Source: Scilla litardierei (taxonomy: Eukaryota > Streptophyta > Magnoliopsida > Asparagales > Asparagaceae). Taken from it: a stretch of 64,000 bases of DNA. Location: the NCBI GenBank assembly GCA_030789695.1, contig CM061134.1:57667334-57731333 (forward strand), written 5' to 3'. Shown here piece after piece: positions 22,031 through 34,354 of this stretch (positions are counted from its first letter, which is position 1; the number at the start of each line of letters is the position of its first letter). The notes under the pieces were generated by a model, which did not search any database, was not told where the DNA came from, and saw nothing but the letters and a program-made list of their open reading frames with translations. A program made the translations under genes and the position numbers.

Positions 22031-24592
22031 ATGAACACGAGATCTACGGCGGACCCAGAAGACTTATTATTTGATCCCGAGATCGAACGTACCGCGCGGA
22101 GACTAAGAGCGGAAAAGAGACAAGATCCAGAAGGGAGGTATATGACCAACCCGGAAACTCCTGAAGAATTGGCGGCAAGGATGGCAAGGATAATCTCTAT
22201 TCGAGATAGGCTTCGGCCTAAGACTTCTTCTACCACCTCATCCATTGCCATGCCGGGGTTGGCGGCTGACAAGAACTTCGAGCTAAAGACTGGATTGGTG
22301 GTTTTGATGCAACAAGACCCATTTCATGGGAACGCACATGAGAACCCCCACTACCACATCCAACTATTCTTGTCGAAGTGCGCCACATTCCAGATGCCGG
22401 GGGTCTCCAACGATGCTATCAGACTGCGTCTCTTCCCCTTTACGCTAAAGGACAAGGCACTCTATTAGTTGAGGACGCAAGCTGAGGGTGTCTTCACCAC
22501 TTGGGACGAGCTGGCGAGTGCATTTATTGACAAATTTTATCCGCCATCCAAGACGGTGAAGATCCGGAGCGCTCTCATGTCCTTCAAGCAAGGACCACAG
22601 GAGACGCTCTATGAAGCATGGGAGCGTTTTAAAGATTTGCAGCATCAATGCCCGCACCACAGTATAGAGGATTGGGAGCTAGTTCATAGCTTCTACAACG
22701 GTCTCCAACCGGGGACCAAACAAATTATTGATGCAGCGGAGAATGGTGCAATCTTGTCAAAGACTCCCGAGGAAGCTACGGCCCTAATTGAGGAGATGGC
22801 CTCAAATAACCAACAATGGGGCGATGAGCGAGGACACTCCACATCCTCCTTAAAGCCAACTAGCATCTACGAGGCGAAGGCCGTAGCGGAGCTCACGAGC
22901 AAATTCGATTCTCTCCACAAGGTGGTGGAGAGATTGGAGAAATTTATCACGGAGCCCCAAGGAAGCCCATCCACCTCCGCACCGACCAACCAAATGTGTG
23001 ATTGGCAAGACCAATCTCAAGTCATGTACTCGGGAGGAGAGCAAGGAGAAGGATCCTTGGAGCAAGTACAATATGTTGCGGGGAACCAAGGGTATTGGTC
23101 CAATCCGGCCGCAAGAAATCATCCGGGATTCTCCTACACCAACAATGAAGGAGCCTTGAACCCGCCACAACCACCGCCTCAACAAGCTCGACCACCACCA
23201 CCCCAACAACAAAACTATCCACCGAGGGGGCCTACTCAACAAAACTTTCAACCGAAGCAACAAGTTCCACCATATAGGCCTCCCGGATACAACCAAGGGT
23301 GGAGGAATCAAAATCAAAACCCTCCACAAGCTCCACAACGATCCGACTTCGAAACTAGAGTGGAGGCGTTCATGGTCGAGCAAAATAAGGTGAATGCTAC
23401 TTTGAAGGCGGGGCAAGAATCTCTTAATACCGTAGTGGCTCAAATATCGGAGCAATTAGCGTTGCTCAACCGGAACACTCAACGATTGCCGGCGCAACCG
23501 GAGCAAAACCCACGGGGCAACACCGGCCACATCAACGCCGTAGTTGTCGTCACTACTAGAGGCGGGAAAGACACCACCCCCGCTATGATTCCTACCGAGG
23601 AGGCCGTGGAGGAAAGCTTGGAGCCGGTTGAGCCGGTAGTTGAGGTTGATAAGGAGAAGGAGCCACATGACAAGGAGAAATCTAGAGCGGAAAAGTTGAT
23701 TGAGGAAAGGCGCTTCATGCCACCGGTCCCATTCACCCAAAGACTAGCGAAAGCGAAAATGGAGAAAAGGCTAGCGAAATTCCTCGAGTATCTAAGAGGA
23801 GTTAGCCTCAATATTCCCTTCCTCGACGCCATCGTGGAGATCCCCACGTATGCTAAATTCTTGAAGGACTTGATTTCGGGGAGGAAAAGGAAGGAGAAGA
23901 TCATGCTAGCCGAGGAGGGCTCTTGGTTCACCAAGAGAGAGAAGGAGCCGGCAAAATTTAAAGATCCGGAGAGTTTTCGAATTCCTTGCACCTTGGGCGG
24001 CGTGCCTCTTCAAAAGGCGTTGGTCGATCTTGGGGCTAGTGTGAGTCTCATGCCCCTCTCCATGTTCTTAAAGCTTAACACCGGGACAAAGTTGAAACCC
24101 ACCGACATGCGCATTCAATTAGCCGATGGACGGATAACAAGGCCGGTGGGGATTGCCGAAGACATCCCACTTCAAGTCCCGGGTGGAATATGCTTGCCAT
24201 GTGACTTCGTCATCATGGACGTTAAGGAGGAGGGAGACACCTCATTGATACTTGGACGCCCATTCCTCGCCACCGCCGGAGTCATCGTCGACGTGCGCGA
24301 AGGTACACTTACTTTAAACGTCGGCAACATCGAGGTGGAGCTCCACATTCCTAAGGTAATGAAGCACATGCCTTACCACGAGGAGCTTGATTACATGGAC
24401 CTCCTTGATGAGGTGATAGAGGAGGCGATTCCTCACTCAATCGGCGCTCTTTTTGATGAAGAATTTGAAGAAGGCCCGGATTTAGGCCGAGATGAAGAGA
24501 ATAAAGATGATTCCCCGACTTCTCCGCTGATGAAGATGAAGGCGACGCTGATGTCGCAAGGATTCGAGAGCTCTGCAAGCTCTCGAAATTAA
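22031..24592 (+). pseudogene. Athila-type gag-protease with one in-frame stop
   Basis: Starts MNTRSTADPEDLLFDPEIER, a typical Athila gag opening. The retrotransposon gag domain runs over about codons 75-215 (TTWDELASAF, LYEAWERFKDL, CPHHSIEDW, FYNGL). TAG at 22466-22468 stands where the family has Trp, so a single G-to-A change broke it. A Gln/Pro-rich linker follows. No CCHC zinc knuckle is visible where gag normally has one. An aspartic protease lies near 23980-24350, with the catalytic motif written LVDLGAS, then SLMPLS and SLILGRPFL. DLG in place of DTG or DSG is common in this plant lineage as far as I recall. The ORF ends at 24592, without RT. Confidence 0.88.
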
Positions 24593-25136
24593 AGTCTCCA
24601 AAGAAAGCTCCGCCGGTACGGAAATCGGCATCGCCGGTTAAGCCGTTGACCGGGGCAAATGCTAGCTTGGGGGAGCCTCCCCCCAACACCATTCGAGATA
24701 GGAGACCTCCGAGGGAGAACGCTACGCCGCCACGTCCAAATCCAAGCGCGCTCCCCGGGAAGTTTGACGGGTGCATCTCATATACACCAAACATCCCGCA
24801 TTGATTGAAAATTATAGGGGGTTGAGCTCACGACCTAAAACGAGCGCTTGTCGGGAGGCAACCCGACGGTTTTTGCTTTATTTTTACTTTTTCTTTATTT
24901 TCGTTTTAGAAATTTTTAGTGTTTTGAGTCATTCGACCAAAAATTTCGTGATAACGGGTCCTATTTTTCTTGACAGGAGAGGAGATAGGTAGATCCATCA
25001 TGAGGAGGATGAACGAGACGACGAGGAGCGCCCCAAGAAGGCGCTCGACGCTTAGGAGGAGGATGAAATCAACTGGAGGAAGAAAGACGGAGTTTAGAGC
25101 CCAAACGAAGACAAACAGCAGAACACAAGGCTCACT
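24593..25136 (+). other. Junction where RT, RNase H and integrase are missing
   Basis: Holds a hairpin TTGGGGGAGCCTCCCCCCAA near 24667-24686 that includes a polypurine-like AGCTTGGGGGAG, then the conserved GGGAGGCAACCC hairpin at 24850-24867. No polymerase motifs in any frame. Confidence 0.65.
24850..24867 (+). other. Conserved GGGAGGCAACCC hairpin
   Basis: GTCGGG/CCCGAC stem with loop AGGCAA. The same motif with TTGGG/CCCAA stems is, as I recall, widespread after pol in plant Athila/Tat elements, so the stem appears to covary while the loop stays constant. Confidence 0.6.
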
Positions 25137-25456
25137 CGGCCGAGTATACTAGTCACTCGGCCGAGTACACAAGTTCGTCCGGCTGAGCCGCTCACGAACG
25201 AGGGAAGTCTGCTGAACCCAACTCTCTGTTTATTTTCTTGATTTCGATATAACTGCTACTCGGCCAAGTACATTTGTTCACTCGGCCGAGTAAAACGGAT
25301 ACCCTCCTAGGGCGAGTCATGCCGAGTAGCTTGAGTCACTCGGCCGAATGGACTTACGTCACTCGGCCGAGACTGGCAAAGCCACTCGGCCGAAGCGATA
25401 TCGGGGAGAAAATTTTTATTGCCCCGCTCGGCCGAGTGAGCACGTCACTCGGTCGA
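25137..25456 (+). repeat. CTCGGCCGAG array 5' of the third ORF
   Basis: About nine boxes of the same kind as in the LTR of this element, with half boxes. Lies 570 bp upstream of the third ORF. Mirrors the Sirevirus arrangement at 58462-58970. Confidence 0.87.
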
Positions 25457-26027
25457 GTCGTAACCTTTTTTATATATAAGTGGCGAGGGGGCGCGGATTT
25501 CGAAATCGCAAATCCCAAATCTGCCCGCGCCCCCTCAGCTCCCCTCGCCCGATCTCGCTTCACCCAGCCCCCCACTCGCCCGGACGACCTCCCCCCGCCG
25601 CCGCTCGCCCCGCCACCGCCGGCTGAGCACGCGCCGGTGCCTCGCCCGAGTCGCCGCCGACGGCACGCCGTCCGACCACCTCCGGTACCCCTATTTCGAC
25701 TATTTTCTCCTCTTCTCGTGTGTTTCTTGAGGATCCATGTGCTAAACGCCCCCCTAACCCAAATCAATTCCCATATCTATCTGTTATACCCCTATTGCTC
25801 CATACATTTTGATTATTATTCGCTGATATCGCTTTTTCATGCGCAGGTTGCTTTTTGGAGCTTAGGGGAGCCTAGGGGAGCTTCTACGGGCTGTTTTGGA
25901 CTTCGTGGAGGCGCGGACTTCGCACGCTTCCACCGCTTAGCACTCGCAGCGTGTTTGGGTATACTCTTTCCATTCTTTTTACACGCACCACACTTTTCAC
26001 GATTTTCGGCGAGCGCTCGGGGCCGAT

Positions 26028-28140
26028 ATGCCGCCCCGGACACGGCCGCGGACGAGGAGACCTTCCGCTAAGCGGAAGAGGTCAGATGACGCCGGCCCCG
26101 CCCACGAGGCGGAAGAGTCTCCTCCTACTCCTTCCCCCACACACGCCGTCCACCCAGCACAGCCTGCAGGCCCCGCACACCCCGCACAGCCTGCAGTACA
26201 CCCACAGCCCGCACAGCCTCTCCCTGCCGATCCACAGCCACCACCACCGGCTCCACTGGTCGGGCCGCTCGGGATTACGTTCCGAGACGACGCACACCGC
26301 GCCGTCTTCGACCGTATCTCCCAGCGCTCGATCGTACCCTCTAGGTTTGCACACCTCGCTGACCTTGGACGCCTGGGGGTACTTGAGGGGATACTCACGT
26401 TGTACGACAACGTGGGTTGGCGAGATTTTCTGCAGGTGTCGGCGGATACTTTTACCCGCCCGACACTTGAGGTTTTGAGTTCGATCGCCCGGACCGATGA
26501 GGGATGCTCATTCCGGTTCATGGATCGAGAGTGCCAGGTCACTCTCGATATGATGATAGCGTTTTTCTCTTGGCCCGCCGTCCCCGGAGCCGATCGCGGT
26601 TACGGCCCCACACATATCCCTCCACCCTCTTTCGACGCCGGTGCCTTCTGGGCACGTATCACGGGTCTCCACGCCGCCTTTGACCCTAGTAGGGCCAAGG
26701 CCTCGGCCATCGTACATCCCTGCCTTCGCATTGCTCAGCGCCTTATGGCGACGACATTTTGGCCAGATATGAGCCGGGCACGATGTCTACGCCAGATCTT
26801 TACATGCTCTACGCGATGACACGTCCCAGAGCTCTGTCTAGGGATGGAGATGAGCTTGTCCCCGCCGTCGTGATCGATATAGCGGCATGGTACTTAGACC
26901 ACATCATTGTATCGGTGGGCGCTCGCTCACCGATATGCTGCGGCGGCCTGATTACCTTGCTGGCTCTTATGACTGGCGAGGACTTCCCCGACGACTTGTG
27001 ACGCGTCCCGGGCCCCACCACTTTGTCGATAGATGTTATGGCCCGGATGAAGATGCTTCGTCCGCATGGTGAGCGTCACTGGGTCTGGTTGCACGGCCCT
27101 TTCGGTGCCGACTACATGATTCTCCCGAGCCCAGCTCGGACCCAGATTGCACCGGCCCACGTTGACTGGCTCCCTGCGATGGATGTCCTCATCCCCGCTG
27201 CGTACTTGCTCGAGGCCAAGGAGGCCGAGCAGGCCCCCATTCCCCCTGTAGACCCTGCTGCACACCCTGCCGAGCCTGCTGCCGAGCCCGTTGACCCTGT
27301 GGCCCCTCAGCCCATACCAGATGTTTCCGCTGCTCCTGACACCGCTGTCGATGTCGGGAGCACCGTAGCTGAGCCCATACCATATGTCTTTGCTCCGCTC
27401 TCCCCGAGCGCCCGCAGACCTTTGTTGAGAGTGGAGAGCCCTCGTTCGCCGCGGTCGTGGAGACCATGGCTAGCATGATCTCCGCTGGGGTTGCGCCTTT
27501 CGGTCCACACACTTCCACCCCAGCGGTAGTTACCTCTGTCTCCACCCCTGCCGTATTCTCTGAGAGCGTCGTGGCGTCTGTCCACACTTCTGTGCCACTG
27601 ACCTCTTTAGCCGCCTCGCAGCCGCTTTTGTACTCTTCTTTCGTTGCCGCCGCCTCCACTTCTCACCGCCCGCCCCGGCCTCACACTGAGGCCAGGCCCA
27701 CTTTTGCAGGCGTGGAACCTTTTGTCCCCTTCCCTGCTGAGCCCGTTACATACTCCACTCGCGTACGCCAGCCTCGCCCTGCGCAGCCCCGACCGGTGCG
27801 TCCCTCTGCACCACCCCCACCCGACACTGTACTGCAGAGCATACGTGCTCTTGAGTTGGCGGTGAGTGGTCTTAGAGGAGACCTTAGGACCCTGTCCTCC
27901 ACCGTCTCTGCGATGGCTGGACGCTTCGAGCTGATCCCCCAGATCCACTACTGCCTTACACAGGTTCTGGAGCGTCTCCCACGCGTACCTCCACCCACCC
28001 AGCAGGTTCCCACACACACTTCCACACACACTAGACCTGCTTCCACTTCCACGCCCACCCCCGCTCAGCAGCCTGTCCAGCCTGCACCACCCTCACGACC
28101 TCCGCCTCAGGACGGAGACGGCGCGGCACCGCCTTCTTAG
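26028..28140 (+). pseudogene. Third ORF of the Athila-type element (ATHILA ORF family), frameshifted
   Basis: Begins MPPRTRPRTRRPSAKRKRSD, basic and then Pro/Ala/His-rich. The conserved region (FRFMDRECQVTLD, HPCLRIAQRLMATTFW, YMLYAMTRP, CCGGLITLLAL) resembles the ATHILA ORF-1 family (PF03078) from memory. The frame shifts near 26770, is stopped by TGA at 26999-27001, continues from 27023, and shifts again near 27430 into the last frame. That frame ends at TAG 28138-28140 after a Pro-rich tail containing a short helix. Restored length would be about 700 residues. Role unknown; such ORFs lie where gypsy elements can carry env-like genes, but I see no membrane segment. Confidence 0.8.
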
Positions 28141-30153
28141 GCACTCTTGATGCCTTGATCCATTCCTGCCATTGTGCTGCCCGTCTCTGCTGGGTCCTGA
28201 TGCACTTTTGTCCACCCCCCCTCACTTATTTTGGGATTATATTTTTGATCATATCTATTTGTGCATATCATATCATATCTACTTGGGATTCTCATTTTGA
28301 TCACACCTATATATATCTTTTTTGGGAGAGAGGGAGAGTTTTTGGTACCGCATTTATTTTCGTATCACTCCTATCTGTGCATGCATCATTTCCGCATCAT
28401 ATTTTCATTTCTTTATTTTTCCTTTTATTATCTATTTTCTTCCCATCATGCATGCATCCTCACTTGCCCCTCACATTACTTGTCTCTCTATGTGCCACAC
28501 TTTGCACATTGCGGACACTGTGCCGTTTAGCTTGGGGGAGTGAGTTCTCACGTTCTTTTTCGATTTGCCACCTGCATTTTCAGTTTTTCACACCGTTTTT
28601 CACTTTTTGCACTCATTTTTCATTATTTTTCTTTTATTTTGCCATGCATCACGTTTTTCTTATTTTCCTGTGTGTCGCATTGCATAGTTCTATTTTCCTT
28701 TTATCTTTACTTCTTTCTTTTTCATCTCATGCTAGAGATGAATTTTCTGTGATGATGTCTACGTGGAGTTAGCTTATTCTATATGCATGCTATATTTGTC
28801 ATGTCTTAGATTTCATTTCCGATATCATATGCTATGACTTGCTTTGCATTTAGGAGTAGTAACCCACACTTTTTCCACATGAAAATGGATGAAATCTTAT
28901 TATTAGCTGAGCCTGAATATTCATATGTATGCTATCACAGAAAAAACACCAAGATTCACGCATTGAATGCCTATATCTGGAGTACTGATTTCTTTTCCTT
29001 TATCACTTCTATATGCATGAATTGGACACTTCACTTCAGGATGATTGAATGATGATTAGCTATGATATATCTGGATTAGTTAGCTTTTTTGTGATCAAAA
29101 CTGAGTAAATTAGATTACCCTGCTGAAATTGTCGTGCATGTCTTATAGAGTGAGCCGAGAGTTATATTTATTTCTTTCTCCACAAATCTTGAACATCATT
29201 TCTCTACTTTTAAAAATCATGGGTGAATCTCCCCTTAGTGATTCTATTTTATGGCATTTCCCCCGCTATTAATTCCTAGCTCCAAATCTCTTATTCTAAA
29301 AAAATATATATAATAAAAGAGAGAAGAACATTCTTGTATATCATTATCTCTCTTTGAGTTGGGATCATTGTATATATGCTATTATAAAAAAAAGAAAAAA
29401 GAAAAAAAAAGAAAGAAAAAAAAAGAGGAAAAATCCTCAATAAAAGATCCCATCTCACTTTCTTTCTTTCTTCTTTCTCTTCTTTGCCTTTGGAGCTATA
29501 TAAAAATGGGGATGTAAATATTTTTGTGCCACCACGCTTATAGATTAGCTTGGGGGAGGGGATCCATTGATGTGTGAGAGAGCGACTACTTGACATTGCA
29601 CGACAACCTAGGCTAAGTAATCTTCTATACTCGGTGAGATTGTTTCTAGCTTTACGAAATCCAGAAATCTAAGCCTAGCGTTCATTTCATGAAATCCATA
29701 CTTTTCTATTCTCTCTATTCTATGGTGTGATACTCTTATACTCCAGATAGAAAGCGTTCAATTGAAAAGTGTGTGATCTGAGATTTGTATACCGCTTTAG
29801 ATGATTCAGGCGATGTTAATTTTAAAATTATTCCGTTTTTCATGATTATACCATTGTTTGTGGGTTTTCTATTTTCTACTTGCACTATTATACTATGATA
29901 TCAAAATGAGATTCTTTGACATGTATTTCTCACTCGGTGCATGCTATAAGAGTAAGTGAAACCCACGTCCTGAGAAAATGATCTAGCATCCTACCTCTTC
30001 GCTTCTTTCTTTCTTTCTTTATTTTCATTTGGTTTTCATTCTTCTTCGTTTTTCATTTTTTTCGTTTTTCGCCGTTTTCGTTTTCCGAATCCACCGGGTT
30101 CGCCTTTTACTTATCTTCCTCGAGGACGAGTAAGAGGCAAGCTTGGGGGATTT
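28141..30153 (+). other. 3' untranslated region with repeated purine tracts
   Basis: T-rich, no real ORF. AGCTTGGGGGAG occurs at 28529-28540 and 29547-29558. A final tract at 30140-30153 (AGCTTGGGGGATTT) adjoins the LTR and is preceded by CGAGGACGAG. Simple A/AG runs near 29387-29430. Confidence 0.7.
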
Positions 30154-31975
30154 TGATCACTCCTTATTTTACACCTTTTTTCCGCATGTTTGCATGCCAT
30201 TTAGATCGCCCAAATCATGTTTTTCACGATATATCGACGATATTGCGATGCTTTTCACGATTTGTTGTTTTTGTCGCATTTCAGGTGATTTGGCGCGATT
30301 AGGAGTGATCTCGAGATGCGCTTACTCTAGACGGTCACTGACGACCTCCCCGAGGGGTATTTTGCTGTTGGAGAGGAGCGGAAGAAGAATGGACGTCACA
30401 GGAGCGACGAGGAGGCCAAAATAAGCAGAATGGGCATCTTTTGTGTTCCACTCGGCCGAGTGGAGGAGCCACTCGGCCGACCAGCGAGACACTGCTTGGC
30501 CGACCCGTTCAGACACGATTTCCATGTGTACTCGGCCGAGCGACGGAGACTACATCGGCCGAGTGACGATACCACGTCCGCCCGAGTGGCGCCGAGACGA
30601 AGCCCCTCCAAAATATCGAAGTTTCTGTTTTTCGGCCACCTGAGCTTCAGAAGACCCACTCGGCCGAGTGGTAAACCACGTCCGCCCGAGTGCAGTGAAG
30701 CCATCGGCCGAGTGACGTCAACTCACTCGGCCGAGCCGCCTTCGAACTGAAGACCCCTGAAAGCCCCGACTTACTGGAAAATTACAGGGTTTTCACTCGG
30801 CCGAGCGACTTTTGTCACTCGGCCGAGTGCGATGCACTGCCTGTAGCGAAATTTGCAGAAAACAGGCTGTGCAGGGGCGTTTTGGTCAGGATTTTTGGAC
30901 GATTTTGAGGGCTATTTAAGCCCTGCTTTTACCCTAGTTTTGAGAGCGATCTCTTAGATTTTTTGCAGCCTTTTGAGACTACTTTTTGGTTTTATTATTT
31001 GTGATTGGAGAAGAGGAAAAACTTGGATTTTTGTTGGATTAATTGAAGGAATACATTGGTTTGCATCTCTCTTCCCCAAAAACTCTATTTTTATTGTTTA
31101 TATCATTGTTGTGATGAATTCCATTGCTTATTTCATTGATTATTTTTGTGCTATTGCTATGATTTGTGAGTAGTCTCCACGTCTTGGGGCGTGGGGATGA
31201 ACCCTACAAGCCCTATTTCCTATTTGTGTTGAATTGGTAGAAATTGAGCTAGAATAGCTATTAGAGATTAGATTGGGATCAATTTACTACGGATAGCTAG
31301 GTATTCATATCAATTGGGATTTGCATGAGATTGGATCCCAATTTGATAGGAAGCCCTAGAAATCCGAATTGGGTTGGAGTCGGATTTTCGAAGTATCGGT
31401 TTGCAAGAGATTGGACCGATACTAGGATCTCCGGTTGCAATTCCGTGCTGATACCCGTTTGCAAGAGATTGGACGGGTAGGAACTATCCTAATTTAGATT
31501 GTGGACCGAGTTTGCAAGAGATTGGGCTCGGTGCACGATTGAACGATGATGTTGATCCTAATGCTAGCTTTCCTAGGCTAGGGTTTGCAAGAGATTGGAC
31601 CCGACCCTAGGATAGCTATAGACCGGCAACAGCGCGAGAGCGTGAGCTTGGTTCTACATTCAGTTGCAACTAGTTCATCCAAATTCTCATTCTAGCAATT
31701 TTGATACCGACGAACCACATTTATGAAATACGGTGAGTAGCGGGAATTCCCCATTCCCTAGACGTTCTTTATTTGATTTGATATCTCGCACATTTGTCTT
31801 GACGATTGTGACAGGATCGCCCAAGGCAATTCTCTCTATTCTTAAATAGCCAGGTTGATTAGGAGCAAGCACGGTCATTCGTCCTCCCTGTGTTCGATAC
31901 CCGCTCGTCGCTATACCGTACGCTTGCGGTAAAACTACAACCGTCGCTTCGGGTGTGTACGCCTGGGCGCGATCA
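30154..31975 (+). repeat. 3' LTR of the Athila-type element
   Basis: Near-identical copy of 20052-21872. Here the fourth hairpin loop has the consensus TTGCAAGAGATTGG, where the 5' LTR has A for G. Box array at 30445-30839; hairpins at 31308-31617. Confidence 0.93.
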
Positions 31976-31980
31976 GTATC

Positions 31981-34354
31981 CGTACAAGAGATCACTCACT
32001 CACTGGTGAGTGCCCTATTGCCCACAGGCTGTGTATCCGTACAAGGGATCACTCACTCACTGGTGAGTGCCCTATTGCCCGCAGGCTGTGCATAACAAGA
32101 CACGACACGACATGACAGGGATGGTTCTTCTAGGGGGTCCACACGCACACACACACAAGATAACCTTAAGGTATCAAAAGTTGTTGTTGAGCTTAGACTT
32201 CGTCCTCAAGTATAAGCTGTCAAGGGACATCCCGGACGCTATCATTTCACGTCCGGTTATCTTTGTTCACATTCTAACAGTTCTAGAAGTCTAAGGCCAA
32301 AACACGGCCGAAGGTGCAAGTGAGTACACTTGCCTACGATGGCGAGTGCGTCGTCTGTCTGGAGCGTCCCATCGAATCGTCGCGTCGGTGATGGTCCGTC
32401 TGAAACAATATCACGGCGATGTCAGATCGCGCTTTTTGGTCAAACCTATTATGGTTTGTTTCTAAATTTGGCGGGACTAACCTATCAGTCAAAAGTCACG
32501 TTTTTGGTGTTTGTTCAGTCTAGATCGACGTCTACCCTATGTGCACAGAAAATAAGTCCGTTCGTCGATCTTTCCTACGGTGGGCAACGTTTTACAGATG
32601 CTAAAAATAACTTTAGTTTGTGTTGACCGATTTTAGATTAGGTTTTGGTTAGCTACGGTGTGGATTTTACTACTCGTTAGGGAAACCAATCTCGTGATGT
32701 CGTCCAACAAGCGGAAGTCGGGTCTGAACGGCGAAACGTCGGCGTCGTCTGGAACTCCTCAGCCACGGGTAGTGCAGCGAGGTACCTCTGGACAGTAGGG
32801 TGGTGGCGTGAAATCAGCGAGCTAATAGCGATCCTCCTCCCGTTGCGAGTAGCGCAACAGATCTTCACGATAACGGTGATGTCGGCTAAAAGTACGTGCG
32901 TGCGGCAACGCACGTGAACTCCGAGAGTCCAAATGGGCCGTCGGTAGATGAAGTAGAACCAGAGGAAGATGCTCGGCCTGGTGGGTGGCCGACGGCATGA
33001 GCGTACGACGGTGGGTGGCCGTGAGAAGCCGGAGAGAATAGATTCGCGCAACGTCCATTGTCGCACGTCTCAACGGAATTTCAACGATGAACATCGAAAA
33101 CAGGAAGTTGCAGAAAGTAAAGGAATTCAAGACGAAGCCAACGGCAGTGGAGTTGTCACCGGGGGTAGTCGGAGGTGGCCGTGAGCCGGCGACGAAGTTC
33201 AGCTTCCAGATCTGTGAAAAACAGCCGATACGGCGTGTTCCGACGAGGATTCCGAGAGCTACAGGTGGGCTATGAGCGTGAGGAAAGTTGCAGTTGGTAG
33301 GGGGTTTCAATAGGATTCCAACAGCGGTAGGGTGGTCGTCGTAGGTGGCCAGATGGCTGGTGGGTGCGAGTTTTCCCGGTGGTGGCGTAGATCAGTAAAA
33401 TTGTCGTTACGTCGAGTTCGAGAGATGTTTCAACGAGGTAGAGATGAGGAAAGAGGGTAATGGGAGTTGGAGATGATCAGGGAGTCAAAGAGGAGTTCGA
33501 CGGTGGTGGAGATCGTCGGAGGGGGTGGCCGGAGCGGCGGCGGCGGGCGTTTTTCTGGCGGTGCATGGATCTGGGCTGGGATGTCCTTTTGTGTGTTTTC
33601 ATGGAGTTTTGAGGCTTTTTGGGAGGAGGAGAGGGAGGAGAAAAAGGTGGTGGAGGTGGTGGTCGAAGAGGGGAGGTTGGGGGCGGCCATCGGTGGCTGG
33701 AGGAGGAGCAAGGAGGCGACAATGAGTGTTTGCGTGGGTTGTTAACGTTTTGGCCTGGTGTTGTTTAAGAAGATGAATTTGTGCTAAATGCATTTTAAAG
33801 AGGGGTATAGATAAGGGGTGACTAGGAGATAGAGTGACTGAGGGGGAGTACAAGTTGGGAAAAAGTTGGGTGAGGGTAGTGGCTAAATCTTTGCCCATGA
33901 TACGTAGGAGGCAAATGAGGGATTTAATTAGATTTGGTTTTAAATTTGAAATTCAAAAGATCGGTGGCTAATCAATGGTTGGAAATTGATTAGGGGATAA
34001 CTTCCACTTCGGGCATCGGAAAAATAATCCGAAAATATAAGGACGATCGTGGAGACGAGAAGTAAGGGGCTACGGTATTCGATCGCGTGTTACACCTACC
34101 AAAAATTATCGTAAAATCAGGAACCGCGTATTGGTGCCAAAAGACCAAAACGCCCTTCCATTCAAAGCTGTTTTGCGAGGAAACGAGCCGTGAAACTACA
34201 TTCCCAAAAATTACAATAAAATTTTACACTTCTATACCGTCACAAAGGCATATCACATCGTATATACCGAAACCAAGAAAGAGCCAAATAAAGTACGTGC
34301 ACGAAAAAGTACGTGCACGTAGAAAATACGAACGGTCGAAAAGCGGCCGTTACA
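31981..34354 (+). repeat. LARD-like 5' LTR, right part
   Basis: Continues the LTR after the Athila-type insertion with two tandem units. It then runs through a sequence matched at 38030-43347 to the end GCGGCCGTTACA. A GC-rich stretch near 33500-33720 gives open frames on both strands, but they look compositional. Confidence 0.75.

Larger units (their letters stand above)
20052..31975 (+). mobile_element. Athila-type gypsy element without RT/integrase
   Basis: 11,924 bp with LTRs of 1821 and 1822 bp that differ at about 20 positions by eye (roughly 1%). Target duplication GTATC at 20047-20051 and 31976-31980. Order: LTR, tRNA-Asp primer site, gag-protease (one stop), a GGGAGGCAACCC hairpin, palindrome array, ORF of the ATHILA type, 2-kb untranslated region with purine tracts, LTR. 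RT, RNase H and integrase are absent between protease and hairpin, so it depends on a helper. Youngest member of the nest by LTR identity and position. Confidence 0.92.

Noticed and set aside
32330..32626. 98-codon ORF present in both LARD-like LTRs (also 38382-38678)
   Set aside because: Both copies come from one LTR duplication. The differences are mostly amino-acid-changing, so coding constraint is unlikely.
32677..33066. 129-codon minus-strand ORF seen in both LARD-like LTRs
   Set aside because: Duplicated by LTR copying, no domain, and many amino-acid changes between the copies.
33430..33745. Overlapping GC-rich ORFs on both strands (also 39331-39819 and 41444-41950)
   Set aside because: Low-complexity Gly/Arg or Pro/Ser products from GGC/GGA-rich LTR sequence, with no domain.
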